Shown in pieces: positions 44,598-52,271 of a DNA stretch of 64,000 nt (position 1 is the stretch's first letter; each line of letters begins with the position of its first letter). The notes beneath the pieces were generated by a model. The model saw nothing but the letters and a program-made list of their open reading frames with translations. It searched no databases and was not told where the DNA came from. The position numbers and the translations under genes are program-made. Source of the stretch: Paenibacillus_E qinlingensis (lineage in GTDB: Bacteria > Bacillota > Bacilli > Paenibacillales > NBRC-103111); assembly GCF_028746185.1 (NCBI RefSeq), contig NZ_JAQIVH010000028.1, positions 29,647 through 93,646 of the forward strand, written 5' to 3'.

Positions 44598-44676
44598 CAA
44601 GCCACCTCCCCAAAAATTCTCAGCATCACGCGGCGGCGAATTGTGGATTTACCAAGCCACGGCTCACCTCCATACA
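44598..44676 (+). repeat. Cassette repeat R7 (truncated, last copy)
   Basis: AAGCCACCTCCCCAAAAATTCTCAGC, GCGGCGGCGAATTGTGGATTTA and AGCCACGGCTCA are intact. Then a deletion removes the palindrome, leaving CCATACAAAAC directly before a terminator. Confidence 0.8.
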
Positions 44677-44683
44677 AAACAAG

Positions 44684-44708
44684 AGACACCCTTTCGGGTG
44701 TCTTTTGT
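44684..44708 (+). terminator. Terminator at the end of the cassette row
   Basis: 8-bp stem AGACACCC/GGGTGTCT with a TTTC loop and T-rich tail. Confidence 0.85.
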
Positions 44709-44711
44709 TTT

Positions 44712-44880
44712 TATGGTGGTGTGAGCAGGGAGTTGAACCCCTATAGGGTTCGCCCGCGCGGACTGGAGCGTGAGCGTAGGGAGCACGGCATTGAAATGTA
44801 CCGCTAGGGTAGTCATCGGTGAGTAGGCTTCGTTAGTAAGTTAGATGGACATTTCAATACTCCCCTCACCTTAGTACAGA
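44712..44880. other. Candidate right attachment region (attR)
   Basis: The left side, read on the minus strand, is an ssrA-3'-like segment (AGGGGTTCAACTCCC, ending ACACCACCA). It contains the palindrome GAACCCCTATAGGGTTC (44734-44750), whose ends equal those of the cassette palindromes. The right side carries ACTCCCCTCACCT, shared with the ssrA 3' end. Inverted copies of ATTGAAATGT/ACATTTCAAT lie between. The bases after the shared 13-mer (TAG) would not complete the tmRNA acceptor stem, so the site is decayed or not the simple host junction. Confidence 0.5.
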
Positions 44881-44907
44881 GAACCCGCTCACTGAGCGGG
44901 TTCTTTC
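44880..44907 (+). terminator. Strong terminator, possibly the displaced ssrA terminator
   Basis: Perfect 11-bp stem AGAACCCGCTC/GAGCGGGTTCT with a 3-nt loop, then TTT, immediately right of the candidate attR. No gene end lies nearby on the + strand, which is why an ssrA origin is plausible. Confidence 0.8.
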
Positions 44908-45250
44908 CTGTCTAAGGATGGATATGTAGACGGTCTGTAGACAAGAAGTATAAGAAGATGGTGGCTTTAAATTGCTAAGAAGCCCTTCTAAGGGGCTTTT
45001 TTCGTTGTATCAGCAATGGTTGATAATACAGAGAGAATTCTGTCAATATCCTGAATTTGTAAATTGGTGATATAATACGGAGGTAGCGAAAAGCAGCTAT
45101 AAGTAGTTAAGAAAAGAATGATATTTCATTTTGTTTTTATAACTAATGACGATATTATCGAAGTTCTATCGATGTATGATCCTAACGTCCTTATTATTGA
45201 TGGCAGAAAGTAACTATAAATGCACGATTTTATAGATGGAGTAGATTGTA
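44908..45250. other. Intergenic stretch with a second terminator
   Basis: 343 bp without a gene. A hairpin with arms AAGCCCTT and AAGGGGCTT plus a T-run lies at 44978-45004. A short sequence GCACGATTTTATAGATGG just before the next start resembles the spacers between the immunity-type genes further right. Confidence 0.45.
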
Positions 45251-45559
45251 ATGGGATTAGATGTTGTTATGTACGGAGGACAGAAGGAACGGCTGGGGGT
45301 TATAGAAATATCCTATCCGTTGCATGAAGCAATTTACATAAAGACTAACCAATGGGCAAGTAAACCACTGTTGAGGAAATTAAGGGATTACTACAAGACA
45401 GACATTACCTTAGAGAGAGTAGATATTAAAGAATTTGTATTTTGTTTGGAGCAAGTCAAGTCATTTGCTCATGATGAACTGATTTTTGATGAATTAGAAC
45501 TTCTTATTACTTCGCTTAGCAATCCCAAAGTTGAACAGATTCATCTTGCTGGCGATTAA
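45251..45559 (+). CDS. Uncharacterised 102-aa immunity-type protein
   Basis: ATG 45251 with GGAG upstream. MGLDVVMYGG...EISYPLHEAIYIK resembles small soluble proteins found in polymorphic-toxin immunity arrays. No defined family. Followed after 34 bp by a lipoprotein gene. Confidence 0.55.
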   Translation: MGLDVVMYGGQKERLGVIEISYPLHEAIYIKTNQWASKPLLRKLRDYYKTDITLERVDIKEFVFCLEQVKSFAHDELIFDELELLITSLSNPKVEQIHLAGD

Positions 45560-45593
45560 ATAAAAGAGCAATTTCATTGGAGGACAAAAAGTA

Positions 45594-46025
45594 ATGAGGA
45601 CTATTTATATTGGCTGCTTATGTTTGATTTTAATGTTACTCACATCTTGTGCCAAACAGATTGAAGTATCAAGTGGGGATAGTAGTTTTATTTTTACGCA
45701 GAAAGATATTAAGGGTGTTGAACTTACTAAATTTAATATTAAGCCCTTAAAAAATGGTAAAGAGTATTTTTACACGAAAAGTAGCAGTAAGTTGAAAGGT
45801 ACAAGTGCACTATATAAAATAACACTAACTGATAGTATGCATGAGATAAGTGTTCAGACCACAATGAATTTACAATCATCCAAAGAAAGAGCAATTAAGT
45901 TATTTAATGCTAGTACAAAAACCACCAAAGCCTTAAATAAAGAAAATATCCTTGGTGTGCAAGCAAAGGAATATGATGTTGATGAAATCAATGTAGTTTC
46001 AAAAAAAAGGCTATTTCGCAATTGA
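45594..46025 (+). CDS. Lipoprotein, frameshifted near its end
   Basis: 143 residues are read from ATG 45594 (TGGAGG). The signal peptide ends in a lipobox (LLTSCAKQ), so it is a membrane-anchored lipoprotein. At the A8 run 46001-46008 the frame breaks. One A fewer lets it continue as KKGYFAIELSKDNLFYSVFIDG... to a TGA at 46149, about 184 residues in all. The continuation is well composed, so this looks like a recent indel or a sequencing error. Function unknown. Confidence 0.6.
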   Translation: MRTIYIGCLCLILMLLTSCAKQIEVSSGDSSFIFTQKDIKGVELTKFNIKPLKNGKEYFYTKSSSKLKGTSALYKITLTDSMHEISVQTTMNLQSSKERAIKLFNASTKTTKALNKENILGVQAKEYDVDEINVVSKKRLFRN

Positions 46026-46215
46026 ACTGAGTAAAGACAATCTATTCTATAGTGTCTTTATTGATGGTTTAGATTTAGATCAGGAACAAGTGAAAACTAA
46101 AATTCTAGAGAATATTAACTACATTCTTAGTCATAAAGAATCGATTTGATAAAACATGGATTCTATTTGAACAAATAGATTGTTGAGTGCGATTACGCAG
46201 AGGTGGTGTGGCTCT

Positions 46216-46600
46216 CTATTTGTAATAACTGGATCTAGCAATACCTGCAATGGCAAGTGAACTTGTAATGCCGTTTATTTGGCGTAAACCTTCTTGCTGG
46301 GTTGGAGCTTCTCCTTTACTAGATTTGGATACTGCTTTTTTAAATAATCTACCTGTGCTTTTAGATAATCCCTTTCTTCTTCTACGGTGTGAAAGATCGT
46401 GCGTGAACGTCCTTCTCTGAACGTACATCAAATACCTCACCAGCTAGCCATTTCTTCACCCATACCTTTAATTGTGTACAGCTCCTGATATCTAGCTTTT
46501 TAGCTACAGTTCTATAACTCGATGTTTCCTGCGTGTATCCATGAACAGGAGCTAACTTAAACTCCTCCGTATACTGATTAAATGTTCGCCCCTTTTAGCC
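46216..46600 (-). pseudogene. IS3-family transposase OrfA/OrfB remnant
   Basis: Several frames together give IS3-type OrfA: TFNQYTEEFKL ... SYRTVAKKLDIRSCTQLKVWVKKW ... EEERDYLKAQVDYLKKQYPNL, then a short OrfB scrap ending IAGIARSSYYK. Stops and frame changes prevent a functional protein, and the catalytic DDE domain is missing. Confidence 0.8.
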
Positions 46601-46686
46601 AAAGAAAAATCCCCTCCAAGTTGTACTCAAGCCCTTATGTTCCATAAGGTCTTTTTTGAGTGTCTACTTAAAGGGGATACTACCAC
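46216..46686 (-). mobile_element. Truncated IS3-family insertion sequence
   Basis: Includes the orfA upstream end with a plausible terminal repeat, minus strand TGGTAGTATCCCCTTTAAG at about 46666-46684. The other end is missing, so it is an immobile relic. Confidence 0.6.
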
Positions 46687-46953
46687 TTTAAATCAAGGCA
46701 TTTATATATGGGGGGAGTAGGTTATAACTTTTTGAATTTTACTTAACTTGCAATTACGGCTATGCACTACAACCGCTCGACTATAAATTATATAGGTCTA
46801 GAATCCTGGAGTACTTTATGAATGCTTAGACGGGAGTAGTCTTGAAGCACTAGTTAGTATGATATATAATACGTCTATCTAGTTGTTATTTATGGATTTG
46901 AAACCAAATTATTGAAGTGAATATGAGATCCTATTCGGAGGGTATATACTTTT

Positions 46954-49755
46954 ATGAAAAAGATTTTACCTGCAATAATTACAAGTGCAATGTTAATCTC
47001 ATTGGCAGTACCTGCATTGGCAGACACAACATCAAACCCTTTTGCTGATATTTCTGGTTCATTTGCAAAAGAGGCTATCATCCAACTTCAAAAAGAAGGA
47101 ATCTTAACTGGAATTGATGCAGAACACTTTGACCCAAAGGGAACTTTGACTAGAGCGCAATTCGTTACGATTATGGTAAAAGCTTTAAACCTACCAATTG
47201 ATGAAAGTGTAATCTCTTCTTTCACTGACGTTGAAGGATGGGCAGTACCATTTATAGAATCTGCCAAGAAATTTGGTATCATTGATGGCGTTAGTGAGAC
47301 TGAATTTGCACCAGAAGCTACAGTAACAAGAGAACAAACAGTAGTTGTTATGGTTAAAGCTCTTGAAAAACAAGGTAAGCTTGATGAAACAGATGCTAAA
47401 CTAGATTTTACTGACGCTGATTCAATCTCAGATTGGGCTAAAAAATATGTAGCTATAGCTGTTAAGTATGGCTTGGTATCTGGAAATCCAGATGGAACAT
47501 TTAATCCACAAGGAAATGCAACGAGAGAACAGTCCGCAGTTATGGGAGTTAATTTCATTAAAGGTTTAGAAGAGGTTGTTAAAGAAAACAAATCCACAAC
47601 ACCTACAACAACGCCTGCACCTACTCCAACTACACCTCCACCAGTATTTGGTGGCGGAGGTGGTGGTTTTGTTCCAACAAGCGATACACAAGCACCAACA
47701 GCTCCAACAAATGTTACATCGTCAGACATTACCCAAACAACGGTGACATTGATATGGACAAAATCCACTGACAATGTAGGTGCAACTGGCTATTTTGTTT
47801 ACCAAGATGGAGTAAAGGTAGGGACTGTAACAGGAACGACAATTAGTTATACTGTAACTGGATTAACAGCGAATACTAGCTATGAATTTACTGTAAAAGC
47901 AAATGATGCCGTAGGAAACGTATCTTCTGCAAGCGTAGCAGTGACAGTAACAACATTGCCAACCCTTGTGATTGAGGTTAGTAATGTACATATTCAATCA
48001 AACAACGTAGACCCAACTAAAGCAACAGTAGGGGATATAGTTACATTGACATTTAAAACTAATATTCAGGTTGAGCCTAATTCACATTTTGTTTTCAATG
48101 TTAATGCCCCAACCAACTTTGTTTCTAGTGGTTCTGGTAGCAGTTGGACAAATACAGCTACCTATGTAATTACTGAAGCTGATATTCTAGGACTTCTAGA
48201 TTTTTCAATTAATCTGATAAATATGCATGCAACTATTAATGCTACAAGTGATTCAAGCTCTATAACTATTATTGCTCCTGCAGTTTCAACGCCATCTTTT
48301 GAAATTACTACAGATGCAGTTACAGCGACAGAGATGTCAGAAGAAGATGTGAATTTTGTTAAAGGTATTATTGGAGAATTTATTTCTGGTGGAATTAATA
48401 TTAATGTTGACAACAGTAAGTTACCGGATTCAGTTAAAGATTATGCATATTTTAATTTGTACGGAGCAGGTTCAAAAAGAAATAACCTTTCCGCAAGTGA
48501 CTTTGCTGTAGATGAAAATGCATTCCTTCACCAAAGATCAGAAACTCCAGTTCAAAATCTTAATAGAGACTTGACGATTGATCAAGCAAATATGCTCTGG
48601 ACAACGATTGTGTTTTACGATGCTAATAGAAATCCAATTGGCGCTTTTCAAGTAAATGCTACTACGAGTTTCTATCCTGCACTATTAAATGAAATATCAG
48701 TTCTTCATAGAGCGGTTGATAGCACATTTGCAGGTGATACCCAAAAGGCTCGAGTAGCCTATGATCTTCTGTCAGTTGAACAAAAAGCTTTAGTAACAAA
48801 TTATCAAACATTGTTAGAAGCAGAAGCTAAACTTGCAGGAGGGACAGAATCAGCTTCTTATAAAGTCATAATTAATGGAAATGAAGCGATGTTTTCAGAG
48901 GGGTTGTATGAAAAAAATGGTGTTGTTCTGGGATCGATTCGAACAGTGGCAGAAGCGATTGGAACTCAGGTAACTTGGAACGAAGCTACCAGACAGATTA
49001 CATTTACTTCAGAAGATAACACGTTAGTTTTAACATTGGATAGTTCAATAGCTGTAATAAACGGGCACAACTTGGAAATGGGCGAATCTGCTACTATAGT
49101 AAATGGGTCGACGGTTGTACCACTTCGATTCGTAGTTGAGTCTTTTGGTGGGAGAATAGAAATAAACCCACTAACTCCTTCCCCAATTATTAACAAAATA
49201 CTTGTTACGGACACAATACTGACTGGAAAAGGTAAAGTGGGAACGACAATAATATTACAAGTTAGTGGGGGAGTTATTGGTACAGGAGTGGTTGGATTAG
49301 ATGGTAATTTTTCTGTGCCAATTGTGGCTCAACAAGTAGGAACGCTAATTAATGTTATAGCTAGAGATATTGAAGGGAATGAAAGTCGTATTGTTACAGT
49401 TAGAGTTGAATCTTCAACTCCACCAGTATCAGCTGCTTATAAAGTCATAATTAATGGAAATGAAGCGATGTTTTCTGAGGGGTTGTATGAAAAAAATGGT
49501 GTAGTTCTGGGATCGATTCGAACAGTAGCAGAAGCGATTGGAACTCAGGTAACTTGGAACGAAGCTACCAGACAGATTACATTTACTTCAGAAGATAACA
49601 CGTTAGTTTTAACATTGGACAGTTCAATAGCTGTAATAAACGGGCACAACTTGGAAATGGGCGAATCTACCACTATAGTAAATGGGTCGACGGTTGTACC
49701 ACTTCGATTCGTAGTTGAGTCTTTTGGTGGGAGTATTAGTATTATAGAAAATTAG
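46954..49755 (+). CDS. S-layer-homology, Fn3 and stalk-domain surface protein
   Basis: 933 aa with a signal peptide (MKKILPAIITSAMLISLAVPALA). Three SLH motifs (about 25-205; FADISGSFAKEAI, FTDVEGWAVPFI, FTDADSISDWAKKY) anchor it to cell-wall polymer. A Thr/Pro linker and a Gly run follow, then a fibronectin III domain (about 245-335), an unrecognised middle part, and two nearly identical stalk domains separated by an Ig-like segment (VTDTILTGKGKVGTTI). GGAGGG precedes the ATG. AT-rich compared with the SLH protein at 52272, suggesting separate acquisition. Confidence 0.85.
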   Translation: MKKILPAIITSAMLISLAVPALADTTSNPFADISGSFAKEAIIQLQKEGILTGIDAEHFDPKGTLTRAQFVTIMVKALNLPIDESVISSFTDVEGWAVPFIESAKKFGIIDGVSETEFAPEATVTREQTVVVMVKALEKQGKLDETDAKLDFTDADSISDWAKKYVAIAVKYGLVSGNPDGTFNPQGNATREQSAVMGVNFIKGLEEVVKENKSTTPTTTPAPTPTTPPPVFGGGGGGFVPTSDTQAPTAPTNVTSSDITQTTVTLIWTKSTDNVGATGYFVYQDGVKVGTVTGTTISYTVTGLTANTSYEFTVKANDAVGNVSSASVAVTVTTLPTLVIEVSNVHIQSNNVDPTKATVGDIVTLTFKTNIQVEPNSHFVFNVNAPTNFVSSGSGSSWTNTATYVITEADILGLLDFSINLINMHATINATSDSSSITIIAPAVSTPSFEITTDAVTATEMSEEDVNFVKGIIGEFISGGININVDNSKLPDSVKDYAYFNLYGAGSKRNNLSASDFAVDENAFLHQRSETPVQNLNRDLTIDQANMLWTTIVFYDANRNPIGAFQVNATTSFYPALLNEISVLHRAVDSTFAGDTQKARVAYDLLSVEQKALVTNYQTLLEAEAKLAGGTESASYKVIINGNEAMFSEGLYEKNGVVLGSIRTVAEAIGTQVTWNEATRQITFTSEDNTLVLTLDSSIAVINGHNLEMGESATIVNGSTVVPLRFVVESFGGRIEINPLTPSPIINKILVTDTILTGKGKVGTTIILQVSGGVIGTGVVGLDGNFSVPIVAQQVGTLINVIARDIEGNESRIVTVRVESSTPPVSAAYKVIINGNEAMFSEGLYEKNGVVLGSIRTVAEAIGTQVTWNEATRQITFTSEDNTLVLTLDSSIAVINGHNLEMGESTTIVNGSTVVPLRFVVESFGGSISIIEN
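48851..49154 (+). repeat. Stalk-domain duplication, copy 1
   Basis: 304-bp direct repeat, offset 579 bp from copy 2, with about 7 mismatches by eye. Confidence 0.9.
49430..49733 (+). repeat. Stalk-domain duplication, copy 2
   Basis: Second copy of the 304-bp unit, ending 20 bp before the stop codon. The near identity points to a recent duplication or gene conversion. Confidence 0.9.
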
Positions 49756-49827
49756 AATTTCGTGTGGATTAATTTGAAATTGTCATGCATCGTCAATTTC
49801 AGTTGTACGCATATTTGCAGTTGATCT

Positions 49828-49850
49828 AACCACCTTCAAAGGTGGTTTTT
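49828..49850 (+). terminator. Terminator of the SLH/stalk gene
   Basis: 7-9-bp stem AACCACC/GGTGGTT with a short loop, then a T-run. Confidence 0.8.
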
Positions 49851-49908
49851 ATTGTTCTTGAAGAGGAAGGAGTACTATAACAGCTCGATTTAAATAAGGA
49901 ATTTAGGC

Positions 49909-50271
49909 ATGGTGATACCGCGGATACATGTTAAAATGGGAAAAAGTGTTATTTTTCTATGCGTAGTTAGGATCATTAGGGGTTATATCTGTCCTGTTTG
50001 TGGATTTGATAAATTAGAAATGCCTCCATATGACGAAAAAGGAAATGAATCATTTGAAATTTGTCATTGCTGTGGTTTTGAATTTGGTGTAGGTGATGTT
50101 AGTGAATCAATTACCTTTGTAAGTTATAGGAATGAGTGGATTAGTGAAGGCTTTAAGTGGTTCTTTCAACCTTCGAGACATGAAATATTAGACCTAACTG
50201 AGCAATTAAAAAACATACAGAAAATAAACCCCCAAATGTCCCTTATTATCAACGAAAAAAAGAATAACTGA
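49909..50271 (+). CDS. Zinc-ribbon immunity-type protein
   Basis: Two zinc knuckles CPVCG and CHCCG separated by 30 residues (YICPVCGFDKLEMPPYDEKG ... CHCCGFEFGVGD), then a helical tail. This pattern is common, from memory, in small proteins of polymorphic-toxin immunity loci. The ATG at 49909 gives an unusual hydrophobic leader. The real start may be a near-cognate codon around 49970, just before RGYICPVCG. Confidence 0.6.
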   Translation: MVIPRIHVKMGKSVIFLCVVRIIRGYICPVCGFDKLEMPPYDEKGNESFEICHCCGFEFGVGDVSESITFVSYRNEWISEGFKWFFQPSRHEILDLTEQLKNIQKINPQMSLIINEKKNN

Positions 50272-50328
50272 ACAATTTATCATGATAAATGAAAGAGTGA
50301 TTTTACCTTAAGGGAGGTTTGCGCATCT

Positions 50329-50727
50329 TTGGATAAAACAAAAGTAATGGCTTACTTTAGCATTTTGGGAGATGTGTTTCCATTAGATGAAGCAACAAGA
50401 ACCCTCAACATCAAACCAACTTCAACACACCAAAAAGGAGATACAGTTAGGAATCATATAAAAACTGAAACAGATTGGACATTAAGTACAGATTTTCAAG
50501 AATCTCATGATATAAATGAACAGTTAAATCCTCTCCTTAATCAACTTGAATCGAAAATAAATGAACTACAAGAACTTAAAAATAATTACGATCTATCCTT
50601 ATTATTTATGGTCGTGATTCAAATTGAAAATAATGAAAAGCCTGCGATGTATCTGAAAAGCAGGATAATAAACTTTGCTAGTGCGATAAATGCAGAAATA
50701 CACTTTGATTTGTATGTTTTGAGTTAG
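50329..50727 (+). CDS. DUF4279-like immunity protein
   Basis: 132 aa from TTG 50329 behind AAGGGAGG. The pattern 'YFSILGDVFPLDEATRTLNIKPTSTHQKGD ... TDWTLST' is characteristic of DUF4279, found in toxin-immunity contexts. No toxin gene lies next to it, so it may act as an orphan immunity gene. Confidence 0.7.
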   Translation: MDKTKVMAYFSILGDVFPLDEATRTLNIKPTSTHQKGDTVRNHIKTETDWTLSTDFQESHDINEQLNPLLNQLESKINELQELKNNYDLSLLFMVVIQIENNEKPAMYLKSRIINFASAINAEIHFDLYVLS

Positions 50728-50778
50728 CCTTGGTCAATGAGAGCACGAGTTTATTAAATGGGGTTTGGAGTGAACTTG

Positions 50779-51135
50779 GTGGATAAAACGAAGATAGTCA
50801 GTGAATTACGTAATTTGCATAGGAGTGAATTGCTCAACCCCTTTCCATACAGAGATACTGATAGAATACAGGAGTTTTATAAAAGTGAGTTCTCTTTAAT
50901 TCCAGATGAAGTTTTTACTGCTGATTTCAATGATTATTGCATGACAATTAGTTATGTTTTAAATGGCAATGCAGATAAAATACCTAAACGACAAGTTAGC
51001 TTACTTAGGATGAACTTTTTCGAGAGATTTCCAAAGTACATATTCCTTGAAGAGAACGTTGTTAATTTTTCAATATTTAGTGCTGAGTATAGTAGCTATG
51101 AGAAAGCAAGAAAAATGCTTTTGGAATATCTTTGA
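50779..51135 (+). CDS. Uncharacterised immunity-type protein, 118 aa
   Basis: Likely GTG start at 50779, with GGAGTG upstream; codons to 50758 are also open. Soluble, acidic (LVDKTKIVSELRNLHRSELLNPFPYRDTDR...). No named family recognised. Spacer to the next gene has the recurrent GCACGATTTTATTT string. Confidence 0.55.
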   Translation: MDKTKIVSELRNLHRSELLNPFPYRDTDRIQEFYKSEFSLIPDEVFTADFNDYCMTISYVLNGNADKIPKRQVSLLRMNFFERFPKYIFLEENVVNFSIFSAEYSSYEKARKMLLEYL

Positions 51136-51171
51136 ATGAAAGCACGATTTTATTTGAGAGGAAGCTATTGA

Positions 51172-51543
51172 ATGAGCGAAAAGCATTTAGATACTTTCGG
51201 AGAAATCTTAATAAAAAAAGTTCGTGATTTAACAATTCATAACTGGGATTGTATCATTGATGGTGAGATGAAAGGTCAACGTTCTAAAGAAATTCGTGAA
51301 AAGTTGTCCTTTTTTAATGATGAACAAGTTGGGGTGTTTAAAGAATTGTTTCCAATGGTTGTTGATTCCACAATACATCATTTGTTATGGACATTAGAAG
51401 AAGAGGATGGATTAGAATTATTCGTTGAAGTTGACCAGAAAGTAAACAGAATTAGGGACATTAGTGATGGACTAGCAGGAGAACTATATACAGAAGATGG
51501 TTGGATTATGAGATTTAGTAAAAAGCGGTATAAAGAACTGTAA
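51172..51543 (+). CDS. Uncharacterised immunity-type protein, 123 aa
   Basis: ATG 51172 preceded by GAGGAAG. Pattern 'LFPMVVDSTIHHLLWTLEEE ... GLAGELYTEDGWIMRFSKKR' is reminiscent of proteins seen beside contact-dependent toxins, from memory. Followed by the same style of spacer (GAGCAGTTTTATAGATCGG). Confidence 0.6.
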   Translation: MSEKHLDTFGEILIKKVRDLTIHNWDCIIDGEMKGQRSKEIREKLSFFNDEQVGVFKELFPMVVDSTIHHLLWTLEEEDGLELFVEVDQKVNRIRDISDGLAGELYTEDGWIMRFSKKRYKEL

Positions 51544-51582
51544 AAATAAAAGAGCAGTTTTATAGATCGGAGGAAATATAAG

Positions 51583-51750
51583 GACGATGAGTGGATTGGC
51601 TTCTCTATAGTAGGAAGCAAGTTTAATCAATGGCTAGGTTATTTTATTGACGAGAAGTCTTTAGTTACTTTGTCAAAAGAAAGTTTTATCGCCCATTGTC
51701 TTTGGGAAATGACATTCTATTATGGAGATGATGATACAGTGGAAAGATAA
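51583..51750 (+). pseudogene. 3' fragment of an immunity-type gene
   Basis: An open frame of 55 codons (DDEWIGFSIVGSKFNQWLGYF ... YYGDDDTVER) ends at TAA 51748-51750 but has no start codon of its own. A ribosome binding site (GGAGG) lies just before it in the wrong frame. It looks like the remaining 3' end of a deleted gene. Confidence 0.5.
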
Positions 51751-51798
51751 AACATGGATTTTGTTTAGTAGGCAGTACTCAGCAGGGGGTGTATAAGC

Positions 51799-51930
51799 AT
51801 GGGATTAGTAAATAAAATTGAATTTACGATTGAACTAAACGGGTATAAGTTCAATAAAAGAGAAGTTTTATGTAAGTCAGATAACGTGTTGAGAGGAGAA
51901 GTCATTAGATGGGGTATTCGTTTTCGATAA
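51799..51930 (+). CDS. Possible 43-aa protein or gene start remnant
   Basis: MGLVNKIEFTIELNGYKF... from ATG 51799 with GGGGGTG upstream. It overlaps the start of the following membrane-protein gene in another frame. Could be the 5' remnant of a truncated gene. Confidence 0.35.
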   Translation: MGLVNKIEFTIELNGYKFNKREVLCKSDNVLRGEVIRWGIRFR

Positions 51931-52091
51931 TAACAGGTTTAATGCAACTAATTTCGTTACTTTTAATAGTATTACTGATTGTAGCGTTAGTAAGTGCCAT
52001 AAGATATATGAGATGGAAGAAGAAAAGTGATATTGAAATCGGCAGGAAGCTTGAAACGGTGATTGAATTACTGGGTAAGGATAGGTCGTAA
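51909..52091 (+). CDS. Small single-pass membrane protein, 60 aa
   Basis: ATG 51909 has GGAG upstream. One membrane helix (LISLLLIVLLIVALVSAI), then a basic stop-transfer (RYMRWKKKSD) and a short helical tail (ETVIELLGK). Similar small proteins are common in Bacillaceae, with no assigned function. Confidence 0.6.
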   Translation: MGYSFSIITGLMQLISLLLIVLLIVALVSAIRYMRWKKKSDIEIGRKLETVIELLGKDRS

Positions 52092-52271
52092 ATATGCAAT
52101 TTAAGTATGTAGCCTTGTTAGACCTAGTTCAAATCTGTGAATAGTGGCTCTTTAGCTTGGGGATAGCAGGGAGAGCATTCATTCAAAAAAATGAATATAT
52201 CAGAATTTGATATAGTTTGATAATATAGGTGTTGCTAGTAAAAATATTCCATAAAGGAGTGGAAGGTTTCC

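Noticed and set aside
34700..44676. CRISPR array as an explanation of the seven repeats
   Set aside because: Repeat spacing is 0.9-2.8 kb with genes in between, repeats are ~80-130 bp, and no cas genes are present.
34700..44676. Repeats as ordinary intrinsic terminators
   Set aside because: The hairpin loop is about 25 nt, no U-run follows, and sequence well outside the hairpin is also conserved.
44712..44755. Minus-strand tRNA suggested by a T-loop-like segment ending in CCACCA
   Set aside because: No anticodon, D-arm or acceptor pairing can be formed; it fits better as an ssrA-3'-like attachment remnant.
14168..44880. Prophage
   Set aside because: No terminase, portal, capsid, tail or lysis genes were seen; only integration, replication and cargo functions.
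14168..44880. Conjugative element
   Set aside because: No relaxase, coupling protein or VirB4-like ATPase was seen; the large P-loop protein at 36988 has GTPase-like motifs and no TraG/VirB4 pattern.
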